This document shows positions 16,111-23,936 of a stretch of 64,000 nt of DNA, piece by piece. Made by a program: the position numbers and the translations under genes. Within the stretch, counting starts at the first letter, position 1. Each line of letters opens with the position of its first letter. This stretch comes from Alistipes senegalensis (GTDB lineage Bacteria; Bacteroidota; Bacteroidia; Bacteroidales; Rikenellaceae): positions 528,354-592,353 of the forward strand of contig JAMPDE010000002.1 of assembly GCA_023665825.1 (NCBI GenBank). The letters are read 5' to 3'. The notes under the pieces were generated by a model. That model ran no database searches, was not told the DNA's origin, and saw nothing but the letters and a program-made list of their open reading frames with translations.

Positions 16111-16836
16111 ATGCCCACGATTACACCGCTGACCATATATTGCGCCACGACAATGCTGATTCTGGCCTATCTGCTGGGCTCGATTCCGAGCGCCGTCTGG
16201 ATCGGCAAAAAATACTACGGGGTCGACATCCGCGAACAAGGCTCGAAAAACGCGGGAACCACCAATATGATGCGTGTGCTCGGCCGCCGGGCCGCCGCAC
16301 CGGTCTTCGCGCTCGATTTTCTGAAAGGATTCGTCGCCGTGACCATCATCCAGATGCTGCAATACGACGACATCGTCGGCAGCAACGACATCATCAACCT
16401 GAAAATCGCCGCGCTGTTCGCGGCCGTGCTGGGACACATTTTCCCGATTTTCGCGGGATTTCGCGGCGGCAAGGGCGTGGCGACGCTGGTCGGCGCCGTG
16501 ACGGGCATCGTACCCTCCATCGCACTGCTCTGTTTCGGGGTATGGCTCGTCGTGCTGATTTGCACGCACTACGTGTCGCTGGGGTCGATCATCGCCGGAT
16601 GCTGTTTTCCCGTTTTCACCCTCATCTCGCCCGATACGCGCAGAATCAATCTGTCGTTCATCGTCTTTTCGTTCGTCATCGCCCTGCTGCTGGTCATCAC
16701 CCACCGCAAGAACATCAAACGGCTGCTGACGCATACCGAATCGAAAACCTACATCTGGCATCCGCGCAAAACCGCGCCCCCGACCCAATCCGCCGCGACG
16801 GACGAACGTCCCGAACACGACGAATCCGAGCGGTAA
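16111..16836 (+). CDS. plsY: Acyl-phosphate:glycerol-3-phosphate acyltransferase
   Basis: Makes 1-acyl-glycerol-3-phosphate from acyl phosphate at the inner membrane, the first step of phospholipid synthesis. The 241-residue protein has five hydrophobic segments and the three PlsY motifs: GSIPSAVWIGK, GSKNAGTTNMMRVLG, and GHIFPIFAGFRGGKGVAT. The hydrophilic C-terminal tail of about 35 residues is longer than usual. The acyl-CoA ligase gene follows 16 bp later. Confidence 0.94.
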   Translation: MPTITPLTIYCATTMLILAYLLGSIPSAVWIGKKYYGVDIREQGSKNAGTTNMMRVLGRRAAAPVFALDFLKGFVAVTIIQMLQYDDIVGSNDIINLKIAALFAAVLGHIFPIFAGFRGGKGVATLVGAVTGIVPSIALLCFGVWLVVLICTHYVSLGSIIAGCCFPVFTLISPDTRRINLSFIVFSFVIALLLVITHRKNIKRLLTHTESKTYIWHPRKTAPPTQSAATDERPEHDESER

Positions 16837-16852
16837 CAACCGACGCCCCGCC

Positions 16853-18571
16853 ATGCTGCAAGAAAACCTGATCAAAATCTACGAAGCGAGCTTTCGCGAA
16901 AACCGCGAAATGGCCGCGCTGACCGATTATTTCAAGGACGAAACCTTTTCGTACTACGAAATGGCGAAGGAGATCGCCAAAATCCATCTGCTTTTCGAGA
17001 AAGCGGGCATCGAACAAGGCGATAAAATCGCGCTCATCGGGCGCAACAACCCCCGCTGGTGCATCACCTACATCGCGACCATTACCTACGGGGCGGTCAT
17101 CGTACCCATTTTGCAGGACTTCACGGCGGCCGATGTCATCCACATCGTCAACCACTCGGAGAGCCGCCTGCTCTTTCTGGGCGACAACTTCTGGGACCTG
17201 ATCGAGGAGGAGCAAATCAAGGGAGTCGAAGCCGTATTCTCGCTGACCGATTTCCATGTCATCTACGAGCGCGACGGCAAGACGCTGACCAAATTCCAAC
17301 GCGACATCCTGAAAAACTACCGCACGCGATACCCGCGCGGGTTCAGCATCAACGACATCGCCTATCCCGATATTCCGAACGACCGGGTCGTGCTGCTCAA
17401 CTACACGTCGGGCACGACGGGCCACTCGAAAGGGGTGATGCTCACGGTGAACAACCTGACGGGCAACGTGGTTTTCGCCAAAAACGTCTACAACAAACAG
17501 ACCGGCCAGCACTACTTCCAGAAAGGCGGACGCACGCTGTCGTTCCTGCCGCTGGCCCATGCCTACGGATGCGCGTTCGATTTTCTGACGCCCCTATCGG
17601 TCGGCGGCCACATCACGCTGCTGGGCCGCATCCCGACGCCGAAAATCCTGCTCGAAGCGATGCAGGTCGTCAAACCGACGGTCATCTGCACGGTGCCGAT
17701 GATCATGGACAAAATCTACCGCAAGCAGCTTATGCCGCTGCTCGAAAAAGGCCCGATGTCGATTGCGGTGAAAATCCCGCTCCTCAACACGGCCATCCAT
17801 GCGGTCATCCGCAAGAAACTGATGGATGCGTTCGGGGGCAATGTGTCGATCGTCATCGTGGGCGGCGCGCCGATGAATCAGGAGACGGAAGCGTTCCTAA
17901 TGAAAATCCGCTTCCCGATTACGGTGGGCTACGGCATGACCGAATGCGCGCCTTTGATAAGTTTCGCTTCGGACGACGAATTCAAAAAGGGTTCGGTGGG
18001 CCGCTACTTGCAAGAACTGCTCGAAATCCGCATCGACTCGCCGGATCCCGAGCACGTCGCAGGCGAAATCATGGTGCGGGGCGAACACGTCATGACGGGC
18101 TACTACAAGAACGACCGCGACACGAAGCAGGTGCTTACGGCCGACGGCTGGCTGCATACGGGCGATATGGGGACGCTCGACGCCGACGGCACGCTCTACA
18201 TACGCGGGCGGTCGAAGACGATGATTCTGTCGGGCAACGGGCAGAACATCTACCCCGAAGAGATCGAAGACAAGCTGAACAACATGTATTTGGTGCTCGA
18301 ATCGCTGGTCGTGGATGTCGGCAACGGGCATCTGCGGGCGTTGGTCGTGCCGGACTACGAGCAGGCCGAGAACGACGGCGTGCGCGGCGAACTGTCGGAA
18401 ATCATGCAGCGTAACTTGGAAGAACTGAACGCGCAACTGGCCGCCTACGAGCGCATCAGCGAAATCGTGCTCTACCCCACCGAGTTCGAGAAAACGCCCA
18501 AACGGAGCATCAAACGCTATCTCTACACGCCGGCTCTATTGGAGCAGATGAAGTCGCAAGAGGCGAACTGA
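16853..18571 (+). CDS. Long-chain fatty acid-CoA ligase (AMP-binding)
   Basis: Activates fatty acids to acyl-CoA or acyl-ACP through an acyl-adenylate. The 572-residue enzyme has the P-loop LLNYTSGTTGHSKGVML, the GYGMTECAPLI motif, GWLHTGDMG with the ribose-binding Asp, and the C-terminal KTPKRSIKRYLY containing the catalytic Lys. Being 16 bp behind plsY, it probably supplies or recycles acyl chains for lipid synthesis. Substrate preference cannot be read from the sequence. Confidence 0.9.
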   Translation: MLQENLIKIYEASFRENREMAALTDYFKDETFSYYEMAKEIAKIHLLFEKAGIEQGDKIALIGRNNPRWCITYIATITYGAVIVPILQDFTAADVIHIVNHSESRLLFLGDNFWDLIEEEQIKGVEAVFSLTDFHVIYERDGKTLTKFQRDILKNYRTRYPRGFSINDIAYPDIPNDRVVLLNYTSGTTGHSKGVMLTVNNLTGNVVFAKNVYNKQTGQHYFQKGGRTLSFLPLAHAYGCAFDFLTPLSVGGHITLLGRIPTPKILLEAMQVVKPTVICTVPMIMDKIYRKQLMPLLEKGPMSIAVKIPLLNTAIHAVIRKKLMDAFGGNVSIVIVGGAPMNQETEAFLMKIRFPITVGYGMTECAPLISFASDDEFKKGSVGRYLQELLEIRIDSPDPEHVAGEIMVRGEHVMTGYYKNDRDTKQVLTADGWLHTGDMGTLDADGTLYIRGRSKTMILSGNGQNIYPEEIEDKLNNMYLVLESLVVDVGNGHLRALVVPDYEQAENDGVRGELSEIMQRNLEELNAQLAAYERISEIVLYPTEFEKTPKRSIKRYLYTPALLEQMKSQEAN

Positions 18572-18594
18572 CAGCAGCCGAACAAAAATCGAAA

Positions 18595-18627
18595 CGGGAA
18601 CCCTCTTTCGAGGATTCCCGCTTGTTT
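18595..18627 (+). terminator. Intrinsic terminator after the acyl-CoA ligase gene
   Basis: An 11-bp stem with one mismatch (18595-18605 with 18610-18620), a 4-nt loop and a T-rich tail, between convergent genes. Confidence 0.75.
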
Positions 18628-18891
18628 TCAAGGAATAACCGGCGTAACACCGTCTTTTTCAACATAAGCCTGCATGATATACGCAGCTTCTGCTTTCCCG
18701 TAGTTGGTCAGCGCATAATTATATGCGGCCTTAACAAGAGCATCTACACCCGGACCGCCGTTCGGGTCATAAGTACTAGTATTCGTAATAGTGTTAATTG
18801 TTTGGGCAAGTTGAGCCAAAGTAGCCTTACGACCATCGCGTACCAGAAATCTTGCACAATCCAGTACGAACTCATGAACGATTCTTAACAT
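18628..18891 (-). CDS. Small hypothetical protein
   Basis: An 87-residue product beginning MLRIVHEFVLDCARFLVRDG with no signal peptide and apparently all-helical. I do not recognise it. It starts 21 bp after the stop of the repeat lipoprotein gene and is probably cotranscribed with it. Its codons are visibly richer in A and T than those of the surrounding genes, which hints at a different origin. A gene rather than chance is suggested by the long open frame in AT-richer DNA. Confidence 0.5.
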   Translation of the reverse strand: MLRIVHEFVLDCARFLVRDGRKATLAQLAQTINTITNTSTYDPNGGPGVDALVKAAYNYALTNYGKAEAAYIMQAYVEKDGVTPVIP

Positions 18892-18912
18892 AAATTATTA
18901 GAATGAAAAATG

Positions 18913-21069
18913 TCAGATTTCGTCTTCGACGATTTCATTAAAATTTTTCCATACCGAAGCGGCTCGGTAGGCGTCGCCGCAACCGACCGGCACATGCAAC
19001 GAACCGGCCAGCGTTTCGGCCGAGAACACGTCGGTATCAATCCACGCCGGCGTTTCTCTTTCACAATGTACTTCTGTAAATCTACATAGGCTAAATCCCT
19101 CCTTTCTAATATAGTTAACACTTTTCGGAATACTCAAAATCCCCGTAAAACCCGTACAACCCTTAAAAGCAAAATTTTCAATCTCTGTAACCCCCTGCGG
19201 GATAACCAAATCACCTGTAAAGCCACTACATTCCCTAAAAACAGAGCTTTTGATCCCTATAAGTCCTTGCGGAAGCATCAAATCGCCTGTAAAACCGATA
19301 CCGTAAAAAGCATAGTTTCCGATTGTCGTAACTCCTTGCGGGATAACCAAATTGCCCTTAAAACCGATGCAATTCTGAAAAGCAGAGCTTCCGATCTCTG
19401 TAACCCCCTCTGGGATAACCAAATCGCCCGTAAAACCGCCGCAATTCTGAAAAGCAGAGCTTCCGATTGTCGTAACTCCTTGCGGGATAACCAAATTGCC
19501 CACAAAACCGCTGCAATTCTGAAAAGCAGAGCTTCCGATCGTCGTAAGCCCCTGCGAGATAACCAAACCGCCCGCAAAACCGGTACAGCCAGAAAAAGCA
19601 GAACTTCCGATCTCTGTAACCCCCTCTGGGATAACCAAATTGCCCACAAAACCGCTGCAATTTTGAAAAGCAGAGCTTCCGATTGTCGTAAGCCCCTGCG
19701 GAAGCACCAGCGCACCGGTCAAACCGCAACAATTATAAAAAGCATACGCCCCGATTTCCGTGACCCCACTCGGAATATCGGCTTGTTTCAACGATGAAAG
19801 GCTATGGAACGCACGAGCCCCGATTTTCTTTAAGGTTTTCGGCAGTTTAATTTCTGTCAAAAGAGTACCCTCGAAAGCACTGGTGGGCAATGCCTCCACA
19901 TCGGCATCCTCCAAATCTAACGACCACAACGTAGGCAGAACCTTCAAGGTGGCGAAATCGGCGTCGTTCAACGTACCGGAAACCACCGTCAATTCGGCGA
20001 TTTTGTTCTTGTCGTACTGCGCCGACAAGACCGCATCCAACGTTCCGGGCGTCTCGACCGAAACGACCGCGTTCTCGAAAGTAGTCAGGTAGCCGACCTC
20101 GATAGCCGCCATGACGATCTGCCGACCGTCGGAAACCGTAAGGATCAATTTATTCGCAGTCGGATTCGCCGTTTTGATATTGATGCGTCCGGTCGCACCG
20201 TTCGGCGTTACCGTAGGCGTATAGACCCCGTTCGCATACAACATCTCGACCTTGACAATCGGTTCGGCATCGCCGACGAGGCCGGAAATCGTGTAGGTGA
20301 TGGTTTTCGATTCGTTGCGGGCGAATTCCAGTTTCTCAACGTCGGCCCCTTTCTCCTGAAATTTGACGGTGAGCCCCCGCAAGCGCGGAATCGTAATGGT
20401 CGTTTTGCCGTCGGCCAGCGTGAAAATCACCGCATCGTCCGTATCCTGCACGTCGGAGAAAAGCGAATCGCCCGAAGCACCGACCTCGCCCTTGTCACCC
20501 GTCGCCCGGCCCAACCGCTGCCACGCAATCCCGTCGTAGGAGAGGTACCAATCCCCCTCCTCGATTTTGAACTGCGGCGTGAGGCCGGCCTCACCGGTTT
20601 CGCCAGCTGCGCCAGCCTCGCCCGTCGTCGGGATGCGGTTGCCGGCCGAATCGGTCAACGGCTGTCCGTCGAGCGTCCAGTAATAGACCCCATCAACCGC
20701 CTCGACCCCGATCTCAGGCATGTAGGGCGTTCCTGCCGAACCGGAACCGGCCCCATCCTTGCCATCCGCACCATCTTTGCCGTTGTAAACCGTGATGGGG
20801 CCGTTCTTCGCAAAGGTAATCGTGTAGCCTACTTGCTCGCCGTTCTGCGACACGGGCACGACACCCGTAATCCAGTCGTTCTGCTGCAAAGCCGCCGTCA
20901 GCGTTTGCAAGTCGGCAATGCCGGAATTCAGCTGTTTGCACAACTCTTCCAACTTCGCCACACGCTCTTCGAGCCCGTCCATCCGGTCGAGCAAAGCGGA
21001 ATCGTCGTAATCGCCGCCGCAACCGAACAGCAACACGACCGCAACCGATAAAAAGAAAAATCTTTTCAT
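18913..21069 (-). CDS. BspA-type leucine-rich repeat surface lipoprotein
   Basis: A 718-residue lipoprotein (lipobox LLFGCGG). Residues 20-65 form a coiled coil, followed by an N-terminal module like DUF4988 of Bacteroidetes surface proteins, with short collagen-like Gly-X-Y runs (GKDGADGKDGAG, GEAGAAGETGEAG, GDKGEVGASGD). A beta-sandwich-like region follows. Residues 395-670 hold about eleven LRR_5 (BspA) repeats of 23-24 residues of the form LVIPxGVTxIGSSAFxNCSGF. BspA-like proteins mediate adhesion to host proteins or other bacteria. The repeats are nearly identical at DNA level, so length variation between strains is likely. Confidence 0.87.
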   Translation of the reverse strand: MKRFFFLSVAVVLLFGCGGDYDDSALLDRMDGLEERVAKLEELCKQLNSGIADLQTLTAALQQNDWITGVVPVSQNGEQVGYTITFAKNGPITVYNGKDGADGKDGAGSGSAGTPYMPEIGVEAVDGVYYWTLDGQPLTDSAGNRIPTTGEAGAAGETGEAGLTPQFKIEEGDWYLSYDGIAWQRLGRATGDKGEVGASGDSLFSDVQDTDDAVIFTLADGKTTITIPRLRGLTVKFQEKGADVEKLEFARNESKTITYTISGLVGDAEPIVKVEMLYANGVYTPTVTPNGATGRINIKTANPTANKLILTVSDGRQIVMAAIEVGYLTTFENAVVSVETPGTLDAVLSAQYDKNKIAELTVVSGTLNDADFATLKVLPTLWSLDLEDADVEALPTSAFEGTLLTEIKLPKTLKKIGARAFHSLSSLKQADIPSGVTEIGAYAFYNCCGLTGALVLPQGLTTIGSSAFQNCSGFVGNLVIPEGVTEIGSSAFSGCTGFAGGLVISQGLTTIGSSAFQNCSGFVGNLVIPQGVTTIGSSAFQNCGGFTGDLVIPEGVTEIGSSAFQNCIGFKGNLVIPQGVTTIGNYAFYGIGFTGDLMLPQGLIGIKSSVFRECSGFTGDLVIPQGVTEIENFAFKGCTGFTGILSIPKSVNYIRKEGFSLCRFTEVHCERETPAWIDTDVFSAETLAGSLHVPVGCGDAYRAASVWKNFNEIVEDEI
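19100..19782 (-). repeat. 72-bp tandem repeats encoding LRR_5 units
   Basis: About nine to ten copies of a 72-bp unit coding for 24 residues inside the lipoprotein gene. The central units (about 19320-19690) are closest to each other, differing at a few codons; one unit is 23 codons. The period keeps the reading frame, so gain or loss of copies would not break the gene. Confidence 0.85.
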
Positions 21070-21378
21070 TGTTCCTGCGTTTTCCGTTGCGCGGCTCCTG
21101 CAACGGTCTTATTCTATTTGGGTTAAAATAGAAAGTGCGGAGTCGAATTTTCGTTTATCATGCTGAAGGTTGTAGCGGACCCAAACGAAATAAACGATGC
21201 AATACCCCACACTTGAACAGATGCGGCGGTATCGGCACAAGAGGCGCGACACCCGCTATCTGAACAAGAAAGAGTGCTGTTCGTTGTCCTTCGTTTTTGA
21301 AAACTGCTACATTTTCAGCATAGGACAGTGCGAAAAAACACTTTCGTATGTAATCGACCGACTCGGAGCCAGTCGTTA

Positions 21379-21386
21379 CAAAGGTA
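21379..21386 (-). promoter_or_regulatory. Possible -7 box TACCTTTG for the lipoprotein gene
   Basis: A perfect TAnnTTTG box on the minus strand, about 19 bp after a TTG that could serve as -33. It would give the lipoprotein mRNA a 300-nt untranslated leader, which is long; a nearer promoter may exist but I could not find one. Confidence 0.35.
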
Positions 21387-21484
21387 ACGATTTTTCGCAA
21401 ACGAACAACACTCGGACGTGAGGTATTGCACCCACAAAACAAGGAAAAACCGCTCGAACCGGAGGACGGTTCCCGATATTTTGC

Positions 21485-21492
21485 TACCTTTG
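21485..21492 (+). promoter_or_regulatory. -7 promoter box TACCTTTG of the histidine kinase gene
   Basis: A perfect TAnnTTTG box with only 4 bp between its G and the kinase ATG, again implying a leaderless or nearly leaderless mRNA. Confidence 0.6.
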
Positions 21493-21496
21493 AACC

Positions 21497-22657
21497 ATGA
21501 AGATCTCGAAAAAGCAGACGATCGGCGAGAACCTGCTCTACCTGATGGTCTGGCTGGCCATCATCTTGGTGCCGGTGCTCAACTCGAAGATGATGTCGGA
21601 GCTGCACGTCAGTCTGGAAAACGTGCTGACGACGTGGCGCAAGATAGCCCCCTATCTGATCATCTTTCTCGTCCACAACTGCATCATCGCGCAACGCTAT
21701 CTGCTCCGTCACAAGTATTGGAAATACCTGCTTTCCGATCTGCTGCTCATCGTCTGCGTCTTTACGGTCGTGGAGTTCCACCAGACCCACTACATAGCAG
21801 AAACGACCCTCAACGACATGGCGGACAACGCGGCGCGACACAAGGCGTCGTTCACCGACTTGGAGATGTACTGGAACATCATTCTGGGACTCTTCATGAC
21901 GGGCGCGAACTCGGGCATCAAGCTGATGTACCAGTCGATCCGCGACGAGCAGAAGATGAAGGAACTCAACGAGCAGAACATGCAGGCGCAGATGGATTAT
22001 CTGAAATACCAGATCAATCCGCACTTCTTCATGAACACGCTCAACAACATCCACGCGCTGATCGACATCGACACCGAATCGGCCAAAAACGCCGTCATCG
22101 AACTCTCGAAGATGATGCGCTACGTGCTCTATGACTCGGAACGCGAAACCATCTCGCTGGAACGCGACATCCAGTTTCTGAAAAACTACATCGAGCTGAT
22201 GCGCATCCGCTACACCGACGCGGTAGACATCCGCGTGGAACAGCCCCCCAAACTGCCGCGCCGCATCTCCATTCCGCCGCTGCTGCTGATCGTTTTCGTC
22301 GAAAACGCCTTCAAGCACGGCGTGAGTTCGCACCGGCCGTCGTTCATCCACATCGCCATCGACTGCACCGAAGAAAGGGTAACGGCCGTCATCGCCAACA
22401 GCCGCCCGCGAAGCCGAACCGCCGGCGGGCGCACGAAAAACACGAACCCTGCGGGAACGGCAGCCCGCGCGACGGACGCGGCAAACACGACAGTTTCGGC
22501 GAATGCGGCAGGCACGCAGAAGACGGAGGGCATCGGACTGAAAAACGTCCGCAAGCGGATGGAACTGCTCTACGGACCGAAAAATTATGTGCTCCGCATC
22601 GACGAAACGGCTGATGTCTATACCGTACACCTCGAAATCCCGACGCTCCATGCTTAA
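21497..22657 (+). CDS. LytS/YehU-family sensor histidine kinase
   Basis: A 386-residue membrane kinase with four hydrophobic segments in the first 135 residues, then a coiled linker, then the His_kinase domain: YQINPHFFMNTLNNIHALI with the phospho-accepting His, and the ATP-binding N-box IVFVENAFKHG. Between the N-box and the G-box (GIGLKNVRKRMELLYG) there is an unusual insertion of about 40 residues rich in Ala, Thr, Asn and Gly. No sensory domain beyond the membrane segments is present. The LytTR regulator gene overlaps its end by 8 bp, so the two form a two-component system. Confidence 0.92.
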   Translation: MKISKKQTIGENLLYLMVWLAIILVPVLNSKMMSELHVSLENVLTTWRKIAPYLIIFLVHNCIIAQRYLLRHKYWKYLLSDLLLIVCVFTVVEFHQTHYIAETTLNDMADNAARHKASFTDLEMYWNIILGLFMTGANSGIKLMYQSIRDEQKMKELNEQNMQAQMDYLKYQINPHFFMNTLNNIHALIDIDTESAKNAVIELSKMMRYVLYDSERETISLERDIQFLKNYIELMRIRYTDAVDIRVEQPPKLPRRISIPPLLLIVFVENAFKHGVSSHRPSFIHIAIDCTEERVTAVIANSRPRSRTAGGRTKNTNPAGTAARATDAANTTVSANAAGTQKTEGIGLKNVRKRMELLYGPKNYVLRIDETADVYTVHLEIPTLHA

Positions 22658-23414
22658 ATGTATCGCCATAGACGACGAGCCGCTGGCCCTGCGCCAACTC
22701 TCGGGCTACATCGCCAAACTACCCTACTTGGAGCTGGTGGCGACGTGCAGCAATGCCCTCGATGCCCAGCAGCTGCTGGCACGGCAGCCGGTCGACCTGA
22801 TTTTCGTGGACATCAACATGCCCGACCTGAACGGCGTGGATTTCGTCCGCTCGCTCGTCGAACGGCCGATGGTCGTGTTCACCACCGCCTATTCGGAGTA
22901 CGCCATCGAAGGATTCCGGCTCGACGCGGTGGATTACCTGCTCAAACCGTTCGATTTCGCCGATTTCAGCCGCGCCGCGACCAAAGCGCATTCGCTCTAC
23001 GAACTGCGGCAGAACCAACGGGCGACCGCAGACGAAGAACCGGCCTCCGAAGCCGAACCGAAAGACAAGGAGTACATCTCGGTCAAAGCCAACTACAAGG
23101 TTTCGCTCATCAAAATCGCAGACATCGTCTACTTGGAGAGCGAGGGCGAATACGTACGGATGCACCTCGCGGACGGGACGACCGTCACGACCCTTTTTCG
23201 GCTAAAAAACATGGAGACGGCGCTGCCTGCGGAACATTTCATGCGGGTGCACCGCTCGTACATCGTCAACCTCGACTGCATCCGCTCCTACGTGCGCGGA
23301 CGCATCTATCTGTCTGAAACCGAGTACGTTCCGATCGGGGAAATCTACAAGGAAGGGTTCCAGCGCTTCATCGAAACGCGTTTTCGGAATCTGACCGAAC
23401 CGTCAGCCCAATAA
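22650..23414 (+). CDS. LytTR-family response regulator
   Basis: A 254-residue regulator. The receiver domain (IDDEP, phospho-acceptor Asp in IFVDINMPDLNG, conserved Thr in TTAYSEYA, Lys in LLKPF) is joined by an acidic linker to a LytTR DNA-binding domain (YISVKANYKVSLIKIADI, HRSYIVNLDCI, YVPIGEIYK). The start is the ATG overlapping the kinase stop. LytTR pairs of this type are common in Bacteroidetes; the target genes here are not known, and the adjacent lipoprotein is only a guess. Confidence 0.93.
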   Translation: MLKCIAIDDEPLALRQLSGYIAKLPYLELVATCSNALDAQQLLARQPVDLIFVDINMPDLNGVDFVRSLVERPMVVFTTAYSEYAIEGFRLDAVDYLLKPFDFADFSRAATKAHSLYELRQNQRATADEEPASEAEPKDKEYISVKANYKVSLIKIADIVYLESEGEYVRMHLADGTTVTTLFRLKNMETALPAEHFMRVHRSYIVNLDCIRSYVRGRIYLSETEYVPIGEIYKEGFQRFIETRFRNLTEPSAQ

Positions 23415-23888
23415 TCGGGGAAAATCCGCCAAAGGCGTATACGTCTGCTCATCACGCTCGTAACAATAGTGCGTCAGCCCGTTGGTCAGCACGAGGTAAC
23501 GGGCACCGAGCACCGAATTGTAACGCACGGCCTGCTGCAAGGTCGTGCGGTCGATGCGCACGTCGGGCGCCTTGCATTCGGCCAGCAGCAGCGGCTGCGC
23601 CGCATCGTCCACCACCACGACATCCGCCCGCTGGGGCTGTCCGTTGAGCGGCACGGGGTATTCCTGCACGATGCGCAACGGCTGAACGCCGCAATGTTCG
23701 GTCAAATACGCAATCAGATGCTGCCGTACCCATTCTTCGGGCGTCAGCACGAGATAAATGCCCCGCAGCGCATCCCACACTTCGATGCGCCCGTCGCGAC
23801 GGCGGGCGCGCAGGCGGACTGCCGGGAAACGCAGGGCGGGCAAGCCGGACGGTTCGACGGATTCAGGGAGTTCGGGCGACTGGGACAT
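23403..23888 (-). CDS. Orphan HsdR-N-like PD-(D/E)XK domain protein
   Basis: A 161-residue single-domain protein resembling the N-terminal nuclease domain of type I restriction subunit R (HSDR_N family). RADVVVVDD and LLAECKAP supply the D...ExK catalytic residues, followed by the conserved QxxRY in LQQAVRYNS and LVLTNG. No hsdM, hsdS or helicase part is nearby, so it is not a restriction system by itself; such stand-alone proteins are common in Bacteroidetes with unknown role. Its 3' end overlaps that of the convergent regulator gene by 12 bp. Confidence 0.78.
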   Translation of the reverse strand: MSQSPELPESVEPSGLPALRFPAVRLRARRRDGRIEVWDALRGIYLVLTPEEWVRQHLIAYLTEHCGVQPLRIVQEYPVPLNGQPQRADVVVVDDAAQPLLLAECKAPDVRIDRTTLQQAVRYNSVLGARYLVLTNGLTHYCYERDEQTYTPLADFPRLLG

Positions 23889-23909
23889 CGTACTATCGGA
23901 TTTTTTGCG

Positions 23910-23917
23910 TAACTTTG
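23910..23917 (+). promoter_or_regulatory. -7 promoter box TAACTTTG of the GH2-like gene
   Basis: A perfect TAnnTTTG box 19 bp before the ATG of the GH2-like gene, in a 48-bp divergent region. The opposite strand holds a near match, TATCTTTA, at 23923-23930 for the HsdR-N-like gene. Confidence 0.6.
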
Positions 23918-23936
23918 TCCTGTAAAGATACGAATT

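Larger units (their letters stand above)
21070..21496. other. 427-bp divergent intergenic region
   Basis: Lies between the lipoprotein gene (-) and the histidine kinase gene (+). It contains a 7-bp stem hairpin (21084-21090 with 21100-21106) in the 5' leader of the lipoprotein mRNA, a minus-strand promoter-like box and the kinase promoter box. It is less GC-rich than the surroundings. A 74-codon plus-strand open frame at 21197-21421 has no recognisable features and I do not call it a gene. Confidence 0.6.

Noticed and set aside
19100..19782. The regular 72-bp repeats as a CRISPR array
   Set aside because: There are no unique spacers; the repeats are contiguous and code for leucine-rich units in frame.
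21197..21421. A 74-codon plus-strand frame between the lipoprotein and kinase genes
   Set aside because: No start context, no recognisable features, and the kinase promoter lies after it. Treated as intergenic.
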